Assembly (NCBI RefSeq): GCF_021789315.1
Contig: NZ_CP084561.1
Span: 2,852,001-2,916,000, forward strand
Origin: Arthrobacter sp. FW305-BF8
GTDB taxonomy: Bacteria > Actinomycetota > Actinomycetes > Actinomycetales > Micrococcaceae
Length of the DNA stretch: 64,000 bases
Direction of reading: 5' to 3'
Below the pieces are notes generated by a model. It was not told where the DNA came from. It did not search any database and was given only the letters and a program-made list of their open reading frames with translations. The position numbers and the translations under genes were made by a program. The number at the start of each line of letters is the position of its first letter. Within the stretch, counting starts at the first letter, position 1. This document shows positions 40,627-48,569 of the stretch, piece by piece.

Positions 40627-41311
40627 TTGCGTCCTTGGCTTTGGGCCATTGAAGGCTGCGCTGCCGTGGCGGTCAGCCGGGGCAGCAAGCGGTCAATGAA
40701 TTGAGTTTGGGGAACACGGGACGAACTTCGGCAGGGCGCAGCCGCGACTGTTACGCCTGTAAAGAAGTCCACCGTGAGCAAATGTCAGGCCCACATGGGG
40801 GCACCCACACCCTCCTTGGCGGCCGGCGGGCGGCACATCCGCAGCGGAGGATCGCTGACACGTTACCTAGGTAACTTGTATAGAACTCTAGAAGCCCTCC
40901 GGGGACGCCTTCAAGTTGACGCCGAATTAAGACGCTGCTTTACGCCGGATTGGATGCCCGTCCAAAATTATCTTCGCCGAAATGGACTCTTGCGTTTCTT
41001 GGACCCCGGGAGCCGCGCGAGAAGCCAGCCCGCGCGCGCCCTGTTCAAACCGGGGAAATTAGTCCATTCTTTTGTCACGTCGTATCGGATTCAGCAAGGT
41101 CTCAGGTTGAGGGGGCTGGATGCTTCTTCTGGTTCTTCCTCGGTGACTCGTCCCGAGAGAACATTATCCGCGCCCACGAGAGCCCGCACCGTCCCATGAT
41201 TCGCCTGCCGGCAGGGCGCGGTTAGCCAGCGTTCTGCTGCGGCCGGGCACGGCTCTGACGCCGCGGTGGAGGTGCTGGAAACCAGAATCCCCACGGCGAA
41301 AGGCCCCCGAG
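40627..41311. promoter_or_regulatory. Gene-free metF/lipoprotein divergent region with promoter-embedded palindrome
   Basis: No credible gene is seen. On the plus strand CTGACA (40855-40860) and TATAGA (40879-40884) make a promoter with an 18-bp spacer. That spacer contains the perfect palindrome GTTACCTAGGTAAC (40862-40875), placed to let a repressor block RNA polymerase. The sequence between the palindrome and metF, read toward metF, has a TGTCAG/CTGACA pair about 80 nt apart that could close an RNA structure. Confidence 0.5.
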
Positions 41312-42394
41312 ATGTTCCAGCTCAAGAAACCACCGCTTTACAAAGCACCGTCCGCCCCGGGCTTCTCCCTTGTGCTCCTCGTCGCGCTGGCCACAGTTAC
41401 GTCCTGCTCCGCTCAGCAAAATGCCGCCCCGCAGGCCACCTCCGGTTCCGCCGCACCGACAGAGACGTCGGCCGCAGCCTCCCCAACCGGATCTGCCGCT
41501 TCGGGATCCGCCACCCCCGGCTCAACCGGCACAGCCGGTGCGGACGAGCTTTGCGGTCCCGGCTCCGCGATCAAATTTGACATCTCACAATTCCAGTCAT
41601 CGCCCAACGTGGACAACAAATGGTTCCCGCTCAAGCCGGGTATGCAGTACACCACCACGGGCGACGTCAAGAGTGCCGAGGGAGACATCAAACGGACGGT
41701 GGTGCACTCAATAACGGGACTGACCAAGGTCATCGACGGCGTGAAGACCCAGGTCATGTGGGACCGCGACTACGCCGACGGTGAGCTCGTGGAATCCGAA
41801 TTGGCGTTCCTCGCCCAGACCAACAGCGGCGACGTCTGGCTGTTCGGTGAATACCCGGAGGAATATGAAGGCGGGAAGTTCACCGGTGCGCCTGCCACCT
41901 TCATCCATAGCCTGGACGGGGCCCAGGCTGGAATCGCCATGCAGACGGACCCCCGGACCAACACGCCCAGTTATGTCCAGGCCCACGCGGCGAGCGTCGA
42001 CTTCCTGGACTGCGGGCAGGTCTTCAAACAGAACGAGCATGTGTGCGTCGCCACGGGCTGCTACGACGATGTGCTGGTGATTGACGAACGCAACCCGCTG
42101 GAGCCTGCGGCAGGCCACCAGCGGAAGTTCTACTCGGCCGGAACGGGCTTGGTGAAGGTGACAGCTGTGGGCGGAACTAACCAGGAGACGCTGGAGCTCG
42201 CCAAGATCGAACAGCTCACCGACGCCAAGCTGAAGGAAATCAACCAGGAGGCGCTCAAGCTCGACCAGCATGCCTACCAGGTCAGCAAGAACGTCTATGC
42301 CAAGACGGACAAGGCTGAGGTTGCCACTGAAACGTCTGCCCCTGCCAGCGGCCCGGCTACGAGCGACAGCCCGACGGTTCAGCCCGGCTACTAG
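41312..42394 (+). CDS. Putative lipoprotein
   Basis: The 360-residue protein has a signal peptide (FSLVLLVALATVTSC, lipobox VTSC at about residue 32) followed by a Ser/Thr/Ala/Pro-rich linker of about 45 residues. A beta-rich exported domain follows (FDISQFQSSPNVDNKWFPL, MQYTTTGDV, VMWDRDYADGELVESELAFL, GDVWLFGEYPEEYEGG). Cys pairs at FLDCGQVF, EHVCVATGCYDD may form disulphides. The family is not recognised with certainty. A stem-loop follows the stop. Confidence 0.75.
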   Translation: MFQLKKPPLYKAPSAPGFSLVLLVALATVTSCSAQQNAAPQATSGSAAPTETSAAASPTGSAASGSATPGSTGTAGADELCGPGSAIKFDISQFQSSPNVDNKWFPLKPGMQYTTTGDVKSAEGDIKRTVVHSITGLTKVIDGVKTQVMWDRDYADGELVESELAFLAQTNSGDVWLFGEYPEEYEGGKFTGAPATFIHSLDGAQAGIAMQTDPRTNTPSYVQAHAASVDFLDCGQVFKQNEHVCVATGCYDDVLVIDERNPLEPAAGHQRKFYSAGTGLVKVTAVGGTNQETLELAKIEQLTDAKLKEINQEALKLDQHAYQVSKNVYAKTDKAEVATETSAPASGPATSDSPTVQPGY

Positions 42395-42420
42395 TCGGTA
42401 CTAGTGTCCAACACAGGAAG

Positions 42421-42450
42421 GGGTACCCGGCGGGAGGTCACCGGGTACCC
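42421..42450 (+). terminator. Stem-loop terminator after the lipoprotein gene
   Basis: GGGTACCCGG and CCGGGTACCC pair perfectly around a 10-nt loop and are followed by TCCCCTT. Confidence 0.7.
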
Positions 42451-42485
42451 TCCCCTTAGCCCACGATCAGGTCTATTCTGATGCC

Positions 42486-42683
42486 ATGATCCAGCTACCA
42501 GCCAGCTACGAGGAATATCTCGTTGGCAAGGACCCAAGCTTCGTCGACATGGTCCGTCCGATCCTCCTCCAGTCGGCAGCGGACCAGTTGCACGGCGTCC
42601 GGGTGCTCTATATCCCCCGCGGGCACCAGGCACACCTCGACGATACGATTCCCTACGGGACAATCGTCGAGGACATCGACTAG
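42486..42683 (+). CDS. 65-residue hypothetical protein
   Basis: The frame reads MIQLPASYEEYLVGKDPSFV at the start and RVLYIPRGHQAHLDDTIPYG near the end. TATTCT lies 7 nt before the ATG, which would place a transcription start at the start codon, so a leaderless message is likely. No family is recognised. The stop is 3 bp from the convergent ROK gene's stop. Confidence 0.55.
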   Translation: MIQLPASYEEYLVGKDPSFVDMVRPILLQSAADQLHGVRVLYIPRGHQAHLDDTIPYGTIVEDID

Positions 42684-42686
42684 GGC

Positions 42687-43940
42687 TCAGCCCTCCAGCA
42701 GCAGCCGCTGGGCCCGGGGCGCAAGGGTGTGCTCAAGGACCAGGCATGCAGCGCCCACCGCACCCACGTCCTCCCCCACGCCCGTGCCCACGACTTCGAC
42801 GGCGTGGATGTTGCCGGCGTCGCTGTTCTGCTGGATCAGGCCGGGGACCTTCGCTAGGTAGCGCGCGGACAGCAGCGGCCAGAAGGGGCCGCCAAACACC
42901 ACCCGGTCCACGTCCAGCGTGTTGGCCACCGCTGACGCAGCCCTGGCCACGAGTTCTGCTGATTTGTCGATGATGGCCGCCGCTTCGCTGTTGCCGGCGT
43001 CGGCTGCTGCGCAGAGCATGGCGAACCTTTCCTGGACGGCAGAGTTGCTGGTGGCAGTTCCGGGCCCATCCAGAATGCCCGCAGCCTGGGCCTGCGCGAC
43101 GAGGACCTGGGGTATGCAGGTGGACTTGACGCAGCCGCGCAGCCCGCAGTCGCAGGGGGCTCCGTCAGGGTCGACGATGATGTGGCCGATTTCGCCGGCG
43201 TTGCCTGACGTGCCGCGGACCACCTCGTCATTGAGGACAATGCCGCAGCCGATACCGGTGCCCATGTACATGAAGACAAAGCTGCCGGCGCCGCTGGCTC
43301 CGCCCGCCCAGGTTTCCGCGACCGCCGCGCTGGTGACGTCCTTGTCCATCAGCACAGACAGTCCTGTCGCCTCAGCCAGCGCATCCCGGAGCGGAACACT
43401 GTCCCAGCCGTCCATGAGCGGCGGCTCCACCACCGTGCCGTTGTCGTGGTCGATGGGGCCTGGTGCGGCGACGCCCAGGCCGGCAATCTTGGCGCGAGCC
43501 ACCCCGGAGGCCTCGATCAGCTTGTCGATTTCGGCGGCAATGGCCGTAATGACCGCCTCGGGCCGGGAGCTGTCCGGCGTTTTCACGCTCGAATGCAGGA
43601 CCACTGCACCCAACAGATCAAGGACGACGAACGTTGCCACGGCGGGGTCCAGATGCACCCCGACGGCATACATGCCGGCGGGATTCAGGCGAAGGATGGT
43701 TCGCGGCTTGCCGGGACCGCTGCCCTCTTTGCCCGCCTCGACAATAAGGTTCTGGTCCAGCAGCCGGCGGGAAATGTTCGAAATGGTTTGCGGGGACAGA
43801 CCGACGATCTGGGCAAGCTCAACGCGGCTGAGCCCTCCGGCGGCACGGCGGATGGCATCGAGAATGACAGTCAGGTTGAAGTCGCCCATCCGCGGCAGGT
43901 TGGTTCCGCGCCTCGGCGAGGGCTGGCGGATCTCGGTCAA
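42687..43940 (-). CDS. ROK-family transcriptional regulator
   Basis: The 417-residue protein has an N-terminal winged helix (VILDAIRRAAGGLSRVELAQ, VGLSPQTISNISRRL) and a ROK sugar-kinase-like domain with FVFMYMGTGIGCGIVL, GNAGEIGHIIVDPDGAPCDC and the zinc-binding CGLRGCVKSTC. NagC/XylR-type regulators repress carbohydrate genes until a sugar or sugar phosphate binds. The start is TTG at 43940 with AAGGGGAATTC before it. No sugar genes are adjacent, so the targets are unknown. Confidence 0.9.
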   Translation of the reverse strand: MTEIRQPSPRRGTNLPRMGDFNLTVILDAIRRAAGGLSRVELAQIVGLSPQTISNISRRLLDQNLIVEAGKEGSGPGKPRTILRLNPAGMYAVGVHLDPAVATFVVLDLLGAVVLHSSVKTPDSSRPEAVITAIAAEIDKLIEASGVARAKIAGLGVAAPGPIDHDNGTVVEPPLMDGWDSVPLRDALAEATGLSVLMDKDVTSAAVAETWAGGASGAGSFVFMYMGTGIGCGIVLNDEVVRGTSGNAGEIGHIIVDPDGAPCDCGLRGCVKSTCIPQVLVAQAQAAGILDGPGTATSNSAVQERFAMLCAAADAGNSEAAAIIDKSAELVARAASAVANTLDVDRVVFGGPFWPLLSARYLAKVPGLIQQNSDAGNIHAVEVVGTGVGEDVGAVGAACLVLEHTLAPRAQRLLLEG

Positions 43941-44062
43941 GAATTCCCCTTAACATCTTTTGTTGGCCACTACCAATGTCTGAATCGTACGTTACGCCCC
44001 GGGGAACGGGTACGCCCCACGCTCAGTGCGGTGCAGTCGCGTCCGACGACGGCTAGCGGGGC

Positions 44063-45211
44063 TCAGTCGACCGCCCGCCTGACGCTGACGGCCATCGTGA
44101 ATTTGGGATTCCGGCCCCGCACCGTGGTGGGACCAACCAATCGCTCCAAGGCCGTCACGTAGCGCAGGTGACTGTTGAATACCGTCCAGAGTTCGCCGCC
44201 GGGTGCCAGTACCCGGCCAGCTGCTTCGAAGAGCTTCAGCCCCGCCCCGGCGTGGACGCTGGAACCGAGGTGGAACGGGGGATTCAGCAGGATGAGGTCC
44301 GCGCTCCCGGCCGGAAGGGTGCTCATTGCGTCATCCTGGACAGCCGCGATGCTGGCCGCGAGGCCGTTGGCCCGGGCAGTTGCCACTGCCGACGCCACTG
44401 CGGCCGCGGACCGGTCCGTGGCGATGACCTCGGCTTCGGGGTGCCGGCGGGCATACATTGCGGCCAGGATCCCGGTGCCGCAGCCCAGGTCCACGGCCTT
44501 GGCGGCGGCCGGGATCTCCGGCAGGAATGACAGCAGGAAGCGGGTTCCAATGTCCAAACGTGTGCCGGCGAAGACGGCGCCGTGCGCGCAGATGTCCAAG
44601 CCGAGTTCGGCGTTGTGTTCCGTCACGGGGTAGGGCGGTTCGCACTCCGCACGCTTCGGGTCGGTGGCCAGGAGCAGCCGTGATTTTTGCCGGGCCAGCT
44701 GCGGCTGCACCGTTCCGAAGTATTTGCCCAGCACGGCGTTCATGCCCAGGGACATGTGCTTGACCCGGCCGCCGGCAAGCAAGACAGCGCCGGCGGGCGC
44801 GTGCCGGGCAACGGCGTCGGAAATTTCCTCGAGTTCGGCGAGGGTCCGGGGAAGCTGCAACAGCACCAGGTCCGCGCCGGCCAGCAGTTCAGCGCCGAGC
44901 GGCAGCTGCGCAAAGCCTCCGGAAACTCCCAGGGCCTCAGCATTGTTGCGGAGCGCCCGCTCCCCCGTGACCAGGTCCTGGTGCACCTTCACCTCGGCCG
45001 GCACCGGGCCGGCACCGCCGGCCAGCAGCCCGAGCGTGAGCGCCCCGTAGTTGTCCCCGATGACGGCTACCGTGCTGTCCGGGGTGAGCAGATCCCCGGC
45101 GGCGTCCAGCAGGAGGGAGTCCGTGGCGTCCCACGCCTGGAGGTTGGCGGCCTCGACATCGGGGTGCCTTCGGAGCAAGCCAAGGACCTGCCCAAGACCA
45201 TTTTCTGTCAC
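44063..45211 (-). CDS. RsmC/RlmG-like rRNA guanine methyltransferase
   Basis: The 382-residue protein has two methyltransferase-fold halves. The C-terminal one has SAM motif I AVDLGCGTGILAA and the catalytic LILLNPPFHLGSSVHAG (NPPF, typical of N2-guanine methyltransferases). The degenerate N-terminal half (TVAVIGDNYGALTLGLLAGG) fits the RsmC/RlmG family. It probably methylates a guanine of 16S or 23S rRNA. The start is GTG at 45211, the first codon of the VTENGLGQVLGLLRR match; a TTG at 45265 is less likely. Confidence 0.85.
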   Translation of the reverse strand: MTENGLGQVLGLLRRHPDVEAANLQAWDATDSLLLDAAGDLLTPDSTVAVIGDNYGALTLGLLAGGAGPVPAEVKVHQDLVTGERALRNNAEALGVSGGFAQLPLGAELLAGADLVLLQLPRTLAELEEISDAVARHAPAGAVLLAGGRVKHMSLGMNAVLGKYFGTVQPQLARQKSRLLLATDPKRAECEPPYPVTEHNAELGLDICAHGAVFAGTRLDIGTRFLLSFLPEIPAAAKAVDLGCGTGILAAMYARRHPEAEVIATDRSAAAVASAVATARANGLAASIAAVQDDAMSTLPAGSADLILLNPPFHLGSSVHAGAGLKLFEAAGRVLAPGGELWTVFNSHLRYVTALERLVGPTTVRGRNPKFTMAVSVRRAVD

Positions 45212-45242
45212 GTGGTGCCGCCGCCTCTTCCTTGCTGATGAC

Positions 45243-45260
45243 CCGGCGGAATTCCGCCGG
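45243..45260. repeat. Perfect 18-bp palindrome
   Basis: CCGGCGGAATTCCGCCGG lies between the frameshifted monooxygenase gene and the methyltransferase start. With no loop it resembles a dimeric protein-binding site; its role is unknown. Confidence 0.5.
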
Positions 45261-45281
45261 TGCAAATCTACCGCGGATCCG

Positions 45282-46441
45282 TCACGGCTGCGGTGGGGCC
45301 AGAAGTTTGAGGATAGCGGTCACCGCGGCCCGGCCGGCGCGGTTGGCGCCGATGGTGGACGACGACGGGCCGTAGCCCACCAGGTGCACCCGGGGTTCCG
45401 CCGCCACCTGCGTTCCCTCCATGGCAATCCCGCCCCCTGGTCCCCGCAGGTGCAGCGGCGCAAGGTGCTCCAGCTCGGCGCGGAACCCGGTGGCCCACAG
45501 GATCACATCCGCCGCGAGGAACCCGCCGTCAGCGAGCCGGACGCCGCCGGGTTCTATCGCCGTGAACATCGGCCGGCGGTACAGTACGCCGCGCGCGGCA
45601 GCCGCCCGGAGAGCCGGAGTCCAGATGAGGCCTGTGGCGGCGACGACGCTTTGCGGCGGCAGCCCCTGCCGCACCCGTTCTTCCACCAGGGCGACGGCGT
45701 CGTGGCCGGACTGCCGGTCGAACGCGTCCCGCCATACGGGCTCGCGGCGGGTGAACCAGCTTGTCGTCGTGACGGTGGAGATTTCGTCCAGCAGCCCGAC
45801 GGCGGAGATTCCGCCGCCCACCACGATGACGTGCAGCCCGCGGAACTCCTCGGCGGACACGTAGTCGGCCACATGCAGCTGGCGGCCCCCGAACGTGAAC
45901 TGGCCCGGATAGATCGGCCAAAAGGGCCTGGTCCAGGTTCCGGTGGCGTTGATGACTGCCCGGGCCGTCCAGCCGCCGTCGGACGTGGTGATCCTTAACC
46001 GCCCCGCCGGATCAGCGTCCGCACGTTCGACGGCGAGTACCTTGACGGGCCGCTCGACGGCCAGCCCGACCTGCCGCTCGTAGGCGGCGAAGTAGCGGCT
46101 GAGGAACGCCGAGCTTGGTTCCGCCGGGTCGACATTCCGGGAAGGTCACTGATGCCGTTTACGGTGGCCATGAGCAGGGTTTTCCAGCGGTGCCGCCAGG
46201 CTCCGCCCGGCCCGTCCTCGGCGTCCAGCACCGCGTACGACCGCCCTGGACCGTCCGCCATGGCAGTACCTTTTTGCTGTTCTCCGTCCGGGGCTGGCGT
46301 GAAGCCGCGGCGGGCCAGGTGGAAGGCCGCGGAGAGGCCGGCCTGCCCGGCTCCGATCACCACGACGTCGGCATTGCGGTTGGATCCACCGCTTACGGTG
46401 CCGCCGTTCTGGGTGCCGCCGTTCTGGATGCTGCTGCTCAA
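45282..46441 (-). pseudogene. Flavin-containing monooxygenase gene broken by a frameshift
   Basis: Two frames together make one enzyme. The first (from TTG 46441) gives the FAD motif ADVVVIGAGQAGLSAAFHLA, LDAEDGPGGAWRHRWKTL and ATVNGISDLPG. The protein then continues in the next frame near 46134 with NVDPAEPSSAFLSRYFAAY, VINATGTWTRPFWP, the NADPH motif VIVVGGGISAVGLLDE and a C-terminal ILWATGFRAELEHL. A TGA stops the second frame just upstream, so no single frame spans both. Without the shift it would be a full-length NAD(P)-binding monooxygenase of about 380 residues. The shift may be real or a sequencing error. Confidence 0.8.
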
Positions 46442-46530
46442 TGGCGCCGCTCCCCTGGCTCGCTGATCCGCTTCATGTCTTCATCCTAGGCGCCGTCCCG
46501 GCCCGGCTGCCGCTCATCCTTGGCACACAG

Positions 46531-46566
46531 AAGGCCCTCCTGGACACCGAGGTTCAGGAGGGCCTT
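46531..46566 (-). terminator. Terminator after the seven-repeat EPGDD gene
   Basis: AAGGCCCTCCTGGA pairs with TTCAGGAGGGCCTT over 14 bp (one mismatch) with an 8-nt loop. Confidence 0.75.
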
Positions 46567-46595
46567 TAGGGCTATTAGTCGGTTGCTTTGCTTGT

Positions 46596-47198
46596 TCAGT
46601 CGTCGCTGCCGTGGCCGCCGCTGCCTCCGCTGTCATCGCCCGGCTCAACGGCCTTGCGGTCACCGCCCTTGTCGTCGCCGGGCTCGGCAGACGTCCGAAG
46701 TCCGCCGTGGTCATCGCCGGGTTCAGCAACGCGCGGCGCCTGGCCTGAGCGGAGACCGCCGTTGTCGTCGCCGGGCTCCGGGGTGGTCCGGAGGCCTCCC
46801 TTGTCATCACCGGGTTCAACCGAGAGGGAGCCGCTGCCAACGAAGTTTTCTGCAGGCGCTGCCACGGTTCCGCCCTTGTCGTCGCCGGGCTCAGGGGTGG
46901 TCCGGAGCCCTCCCTTGTCGTCACCCGGCTCGGCAGGCTTGGACGCCTTCTTGGCGGCTGATGCCTTCTTGTCGTCGGCGTGCGTGTCATCACTGGACTT
47001 CACGGCCGACTTGGGGGTTGCCTTGGCGGAGTTGACGGCGGGGGTTCTGGTGTCAGAGTCGTCCGTAACAAGGACGTTCCTGGTGTCGTCACTGGTACCC
47101 GTGCCGGTGTTGCTCAGCGACTGGGTGGTGGCGAAGGCGGCACCTCCGGTGAGGAGAACGCCGGCGACGGATAATGCGAGGGCTGCTCTTGTTTTCAT
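46596..47198 (-). CDS. Secreted EPGDD-repeat protein (seven repeats)
   Basis: The 200-residue protein has a signal peptide (MKTRAALALSVAGVLLTGGA, cleavage probably after FA near residue 23), a low-complexity Thr/Asp/Lys region and then seven copies of EPGDD(K/N/H/S)GG at residues 90, 103, 128, 141, 159, 172 and 185, mostly 13 residues apart. It ends SGGSGGHGSDD. I know no named domain with this repeat; the Asp-rich units could bind calcium or other cations, by inference. No sortase motif, lipobox or membrane anchor is seen. Its paralogue lies just upstream on the same strand with an identical promoter layout. Confidence 0.8.
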   Translation of the reverse strand: MKTRAALALSVAGVLLTGGAAFATTQSLSNTGTGTSDDTRNVLVTDDSDTRTPAVNSAKATPKSAVKSSDDTHADDKKASAAKKASKPAEPGDDKGGLRTTPEPGDDKGGTVAAPAENFVGSGSLSVEPGDDKGGLRTTPEPGDDNGGLRSGQAPRVAEPGDDHGGLRTSAEPGDDKGGDRKAVEPGDDSGGSGGHGSDD

Positions 47199-47243
47199 GG
47201 CTCCACACTAGGAACTCGCTGTCGAGGATAGATGCAAAGAAAA

Positions 47244-47261
47244 TCCAAGAGTTGTCCAAGA
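47244..47261 (-). promoter_or_regulatory. 7-4-7 direct-repeat operator of the seven-repeat gene
   Basis: On the plus strand TCCAAGA-GTTG-TCCAAGA gives two identical heptamers 11 bp apart, the spacing bound by OmpR/PhoB-type response regulators. Its near edge lies 45 nt from the start codon, the same as for the paralogue. Confidence 0.6.
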
Positions 47262-47467
47262 TTGCCTGCGGGGTTCTCCCCAAGTTGCACCGCCCTCCGG
47301 GGCCTTGCGGCGGCTGACCGCCGCGGCACAGGACGGAGTTCCCCGGTCAGGTGCGACGGGTCGGGCAGGGAGAGCGCAAGGCAAGACAGCGGTCAGGAAA
47401 CGGTGCGCCGGCAGGAACGCAGGCGGCAGGGTCAGTTGCGCCCCGTGGGTCAGTCGTGCACTGCGGG

Positions 47468-47995
47468 TCAGTCGTCGGCGCCGTGGCCGCCGCTGTCGTC
47501 GCCGGGCTCCGGCGCCTTCCGCAGGCCGCCCTTGTCATCCCCCGGCTCAACGGAGACCACGCCGCCCGGCACAGGTACGGGCTGAACTGTCACCGCTCCA
47601 CCGGCCGGCCCGCCACCGGGGCCGGACGTCGACGGTACCGCCGCGGAACCGCCGGCATTACCGGGCGCGGCCGGGACAGATTTTGCCGGATTGGCTTTCG
47701 CTGTGTTTGATGCCGCTGCACCGGACTTCGCGGGGCCTGGCTTCGCGGGGCTGGGTTTTGCCGGGGTGGCATCCTTCTGTGCGCCCGCCGGCGTCGCTGT
47801 TGTCTGCGGGGTGGCCTTTGGTCCGGCGCTGGTGTCAGGAACGGGCGGCACTGCGGCATGTGGAAGGAGGACAATGTTGGCATTTCCGGTGCCGGGGGGC
47901 GAGACGTTCAGGACCTGCGTGTTGACGGCAAGGGCCGCCGAGCCCGCTGCGAGGATACCTGCAACGGACAGCACCAGGGCCGCTCCCGTCTTCAT
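47468..47995 (-). CDS. Secreted EPGDD-repeat protein (two repeats)
   Basis: The 175-residue protein shares the signal peptide (MKTGAALVLSVAGILAAGSA, then ALA) and the C-terminal pattern EPGDDKGGLRKAP-EPGDDSGG with its neighbour, ending HGADD. Between them lies a Pro/Ala/Lys-rich linker (PAKPSPAKPGPAKSG) that looks extended and disordered, perhaps to cross the cell wall. EPGDD occurs at residues 150 and 163. It is a paralogue by tandem duplication with repeat loss or gain. The function is unknown. Confidence 0.78.
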   Translation of the reverse strand: MKTGAALVLSVAGILAAGSAALAVNTQVLNVSPPGTGNANIVLLPHAAVPPVPDTSAGPKATPQTTATPAGAQKDATPAKPSPAKPGPAKSGAAASNTAKANPAKSVPAAPGNAGGSAAVPSTSGPGGGPAGGAVTVQPVPVPGGVVSVEPGDDKGGLRKAPEPGDDSGGHGADD

Positions 47996-48040
47996 GGCTC
48001 CACTTTAGGGGCAAAGCGGGAAAGACAGTCCCAAGGAATA

Positions 48041-48058
48041 TCCAAGATTCGTCAAAGA
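48041..48058 (-). promoter_or_regulatory. 7-4-7 direct-repeat operator of the two-repeat gene
   Basis: On the plus strand TCCAAGA-TTCG-TCAAAGA gives two heptamers 11 bp apart (one mismatch). The surrounding 24 bp match the paralogue's promoter at 20 positions, and the near edge again lies 45 nt from the ATG. Confidence 0.6.
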
Positions 48059-48088
48059 TCGCGGTCTCGGCAGCGGGATTAACGAAAA

Positions 48089-48126
48089 AGCCGCCCGATC
48101 ACGGTCAGTTCCGTGATCAGGCGGCT
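48089..48126 (-). terminator. Terminator of the downstream tRNA-Ala gene
   Basis: AGCCGCC-C-GATCACGG pairs with its complement over 15 bp with one mismatch around TCAGTT. TTTTT follows on the minus strand. Confidence 0.85.
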
Positions 48127-48129
48127 ACT

Positions 48130-48205
48130 TGGTGGAGCTGAGGGGACTCGAACCCCTGACCCCCTGCATGCCATGCAGGTGCGCTACCAGCTGCGCCACA
48201 GCCCC
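48130..48205 (-). tRNA. tRNA-Ala (anticodon GGC), CCA encoded
   Basis: Read on the minus strand the acceptor GGGGCTG pairs with CAGCTCC, discriminator A and an encoded CCA. The anticodon stem is CCTGC/GCAGG with loop ATGGCAT, giving anticodon GGC. The T loop is GTTCGAGTC. It has its own terminator. Confidence 0.95.
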
Positions 48206-48360
48206 AAGCTGTTCCCTCCGGGATCTTTGCGTTTTCCCGAAGCAACCCGACCAGCGTAGTCCAGAAATGGCCAGGATGCGAATTGGTGCCATGTGGCTTC
48301 CGTCACGTTCTCCACAGCACCCGCGAGCGGGATCAGCACTACTTTCCGGCAAAGAAAAAA

Positions 48361-48388
48361 TCCGCCGGAATCTTTCGATTCCGGCGGA
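48361..48388 (-). terminator. Terminator of the upstream tRNA-Ala gene
   Basis: TCCGCCGGAATC and GATTCCGGCGGA pair over 12 bp with a 4-nt loop. TTTTTT follows on the minus strand, a textbook intrinsic terminator, so the two tRNA genes are transcribed separately. Confidence 0.92.
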
Positions 48389-48396
48389 TCGTCCGG

Positions 48397-48469
48397 TGGA
48401 GCTGAGGGGACTCGAACCCCTGACCCCCTGCATGCCATGCAGGTGCGCTACCAGCTGCGCCACAGCCCC
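48397..48469 (-). tRNA. tRNA-Ala (anticodon GGC), CCA not encoded
   Basis: The 73-nt tRNA body is identical to the other copy, with the same GGC anticodon, but the genome reads A-CCG after the acceptor stem, so the terminal CCA must be added after RNase Z processing. Confidence 0.95.
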
Positions 48470-48569
48470 ATATTCTTGCTGCTTCAGTTTCCGATCTCTC
48501 CGAAGCAACTCAAATATCTTAGACCAGCGTTTCTGAAAATTCCAAATCGGGCATATTCAGTCGCGCGGG

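Noticed and set aside
40711..40800. Partial resemblance on the plus strand to a cobalamin riboswitch core (GGGGAA ... CGCGACTGTTACG ... ATGTCAGG)
   Set aside because: It points away from metF-metE, the AGTCAGGA-ACCTGCC end is not matched and no gene follows on that strand. A covariance search (Infernal with RF00174) would settle it.
40774..41199. 141-codon frame between metF and the lipoprotein gene
   Set aside because: No ribosome binding site, it spans the promoter-embedded palindrome, and the sequence is Arg/Ser-rich without structure.
46596..47995. DNA repeats in the EPGDD genes as a possible CRISPR array
   Set aside because: The repeats keep the reading frame, vary at third positions and have no unique spacers of constant length; they are coding repeats.
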